A DNA stretch of 6,620 nucleotides from an uncultured Eubacterium sp. (lineage in GTDB: Bacteria; Bacillota_A; Clostridia; Lachnospirales; Lachnospiraceae). The notes beneath the pieces were generated by a model. It ran no database searches and had not been told where the DNA came from. It saw only the letters and a list, made by a program, of their open reading frames with translations. Below, one piece after another: positions 6,392 through 6,620 of the stretch. Both the position numbers and the translations under genes were made by a program. The DNA lies in assembly GCA_948759685.1 (NCBI GenBank), contig CAQBGY010000183.1, forward strand, positions 1 to 6,620. The letters run 5' to 3'. The number at the start of each line of letters is the position of its first letter. Within the stretch, counting starts at the first letter, position 1.

Positions 6392-6553
6392 TTGCAGCAA
6401 CAAACACACAAATCAATATTTTTAAACACAAAAGAAACTATTCAACCATTCATACCTACATACTCTTTAGCACTCCCAGAGAACAACTAATCAAAAAAAG
6501 TAATACATTCACTCTTTTTAAGGTAACATGATATAGAAATCAAAAAATAAGAT

Positions 6554-6561
6554 TACCTTTG
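6554..6561 (+). promoter_or_regulatory. Bacteroidota-type -7 element pointing out of the window
   Basis: TACCTTTG matches TAnnTTTG on the + strand and is followed by CA, a common context in Bacteroidetes promoters. No good TTTG box is seen at the expected -33 position (about 6530-6534). It would direct transcription rightward, divergent from the defence operon, into a gene or RNA that begins near the window edge. Confidence 0.4.
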
Positions 6562-6620
6562 CAACAGATATAAAGCCAAAGAGTGGCGCGCAAAATGCGG
6601 AAAGTATCACACTGCGAAAT

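Larger units (their letters stand above)
6297..6620. other. Intergenic region upstream of the operon
   Basis: An AT-rich region without a supportable complete gene. It holds the operon promoter (6327-6358), a small operator-like inverted repeat (6373-6391) and a + strand -7 element (6554-6561). A reading frame on the + strand at 6259-6531 is overlapped by rloA and the promoter, has low-complexity composition, and is not called. The last 60 bases become GC-richer, with a short stem GCCA/TGGC around 6574-6586. They may be the leader of a + strand gene starting near or beyond the edge; an ATG at 6595 opens only eight codons before the window ends. Confidence 0.5.

Noticed and set aside
6486..6522. 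AAAAAG/CTTTTT inverted repeat
   Set aside because: A six-pair, almost pure A-T stem in AT-rich DNA is not distinguishable from chance.
6259..6531. A 90-codon + strand reading frame across the start of rloA and its promoter
   Set aside because: It overlaps the well-supported 5' end of rloA and the operon promoter, is rich in Asn, Ile, Lys and Thr as expected of random AT-rich DNA, and shows no domain motif.
1..6620. CRISPR array, tRNA, rRNA or insertion sequence
   Set aside because: No regularly spaced repeats, cloverleaf, rRNA-like segment, transposase motifs or terminal inverted repeats were seen on either strand.

Overview
The window looks like a defence island from an AT-rich member of the Bacteroidota, most likely Bacteroidales. 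Genes begin without clear GGAGG-type Shine-Dalgarno sites. The main operon is preceded by a -7 element of the Bacteroidota form TAnnTTTG, and a second such element sits at the right edge.

The left end (1-507, + strand) holds the last 17 codons of an unidentified gene. A roughly 250-base stretch with two perfect inverted repeats follows. Next comes a short open frame that resembles the C-terminal tail of an adenine-specific DNA methyltransferase, closed by a hairpin terminator. This reads as the scar of a partly lost restriction-modification gene.

The bulk of the window (508-6296, - strand) is one tightly packed five-gene operon. In transcription order it encodes an RloA-like ABC/AAA ATPase, an RloB-like TOPRIM protein, a CD-NTase-like nucleotidyltransferase, a Cap2-type E2-E1 fusion, and a Cap3-type JAB/JAMM peptidase. 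The JAB peptidase carries a C-terminal domain that looks like a PD-(D/E)XK nuclease (DUF6602-like). Gaps are 4, 20 and 6 bases, followed by a 4-base ATGA overlap.

The last three genes are the core of a type II CBASS anti-phage system: nucleotide second-messenger synthesis, ubiquitin-like conjugation of the CD-NTase through its C-terminal glycine, and a deconjugating protease. No stand-alone CBASS effector (Cap4, Cap5, patatin, transmembrane) is present in the window. The nuclease-like domain on Cap3, or the RloAB pair, is therefore the best candidate for the killing activity. The RloA/RloB pair resembles other ATPase plus TOPRIM defences (PARIS is the analogue) and could be a second system or a module of the same one.

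The right end (6297-6620) holds the operon promoter and a divergent + strand -7 element for a gene beyond the window.
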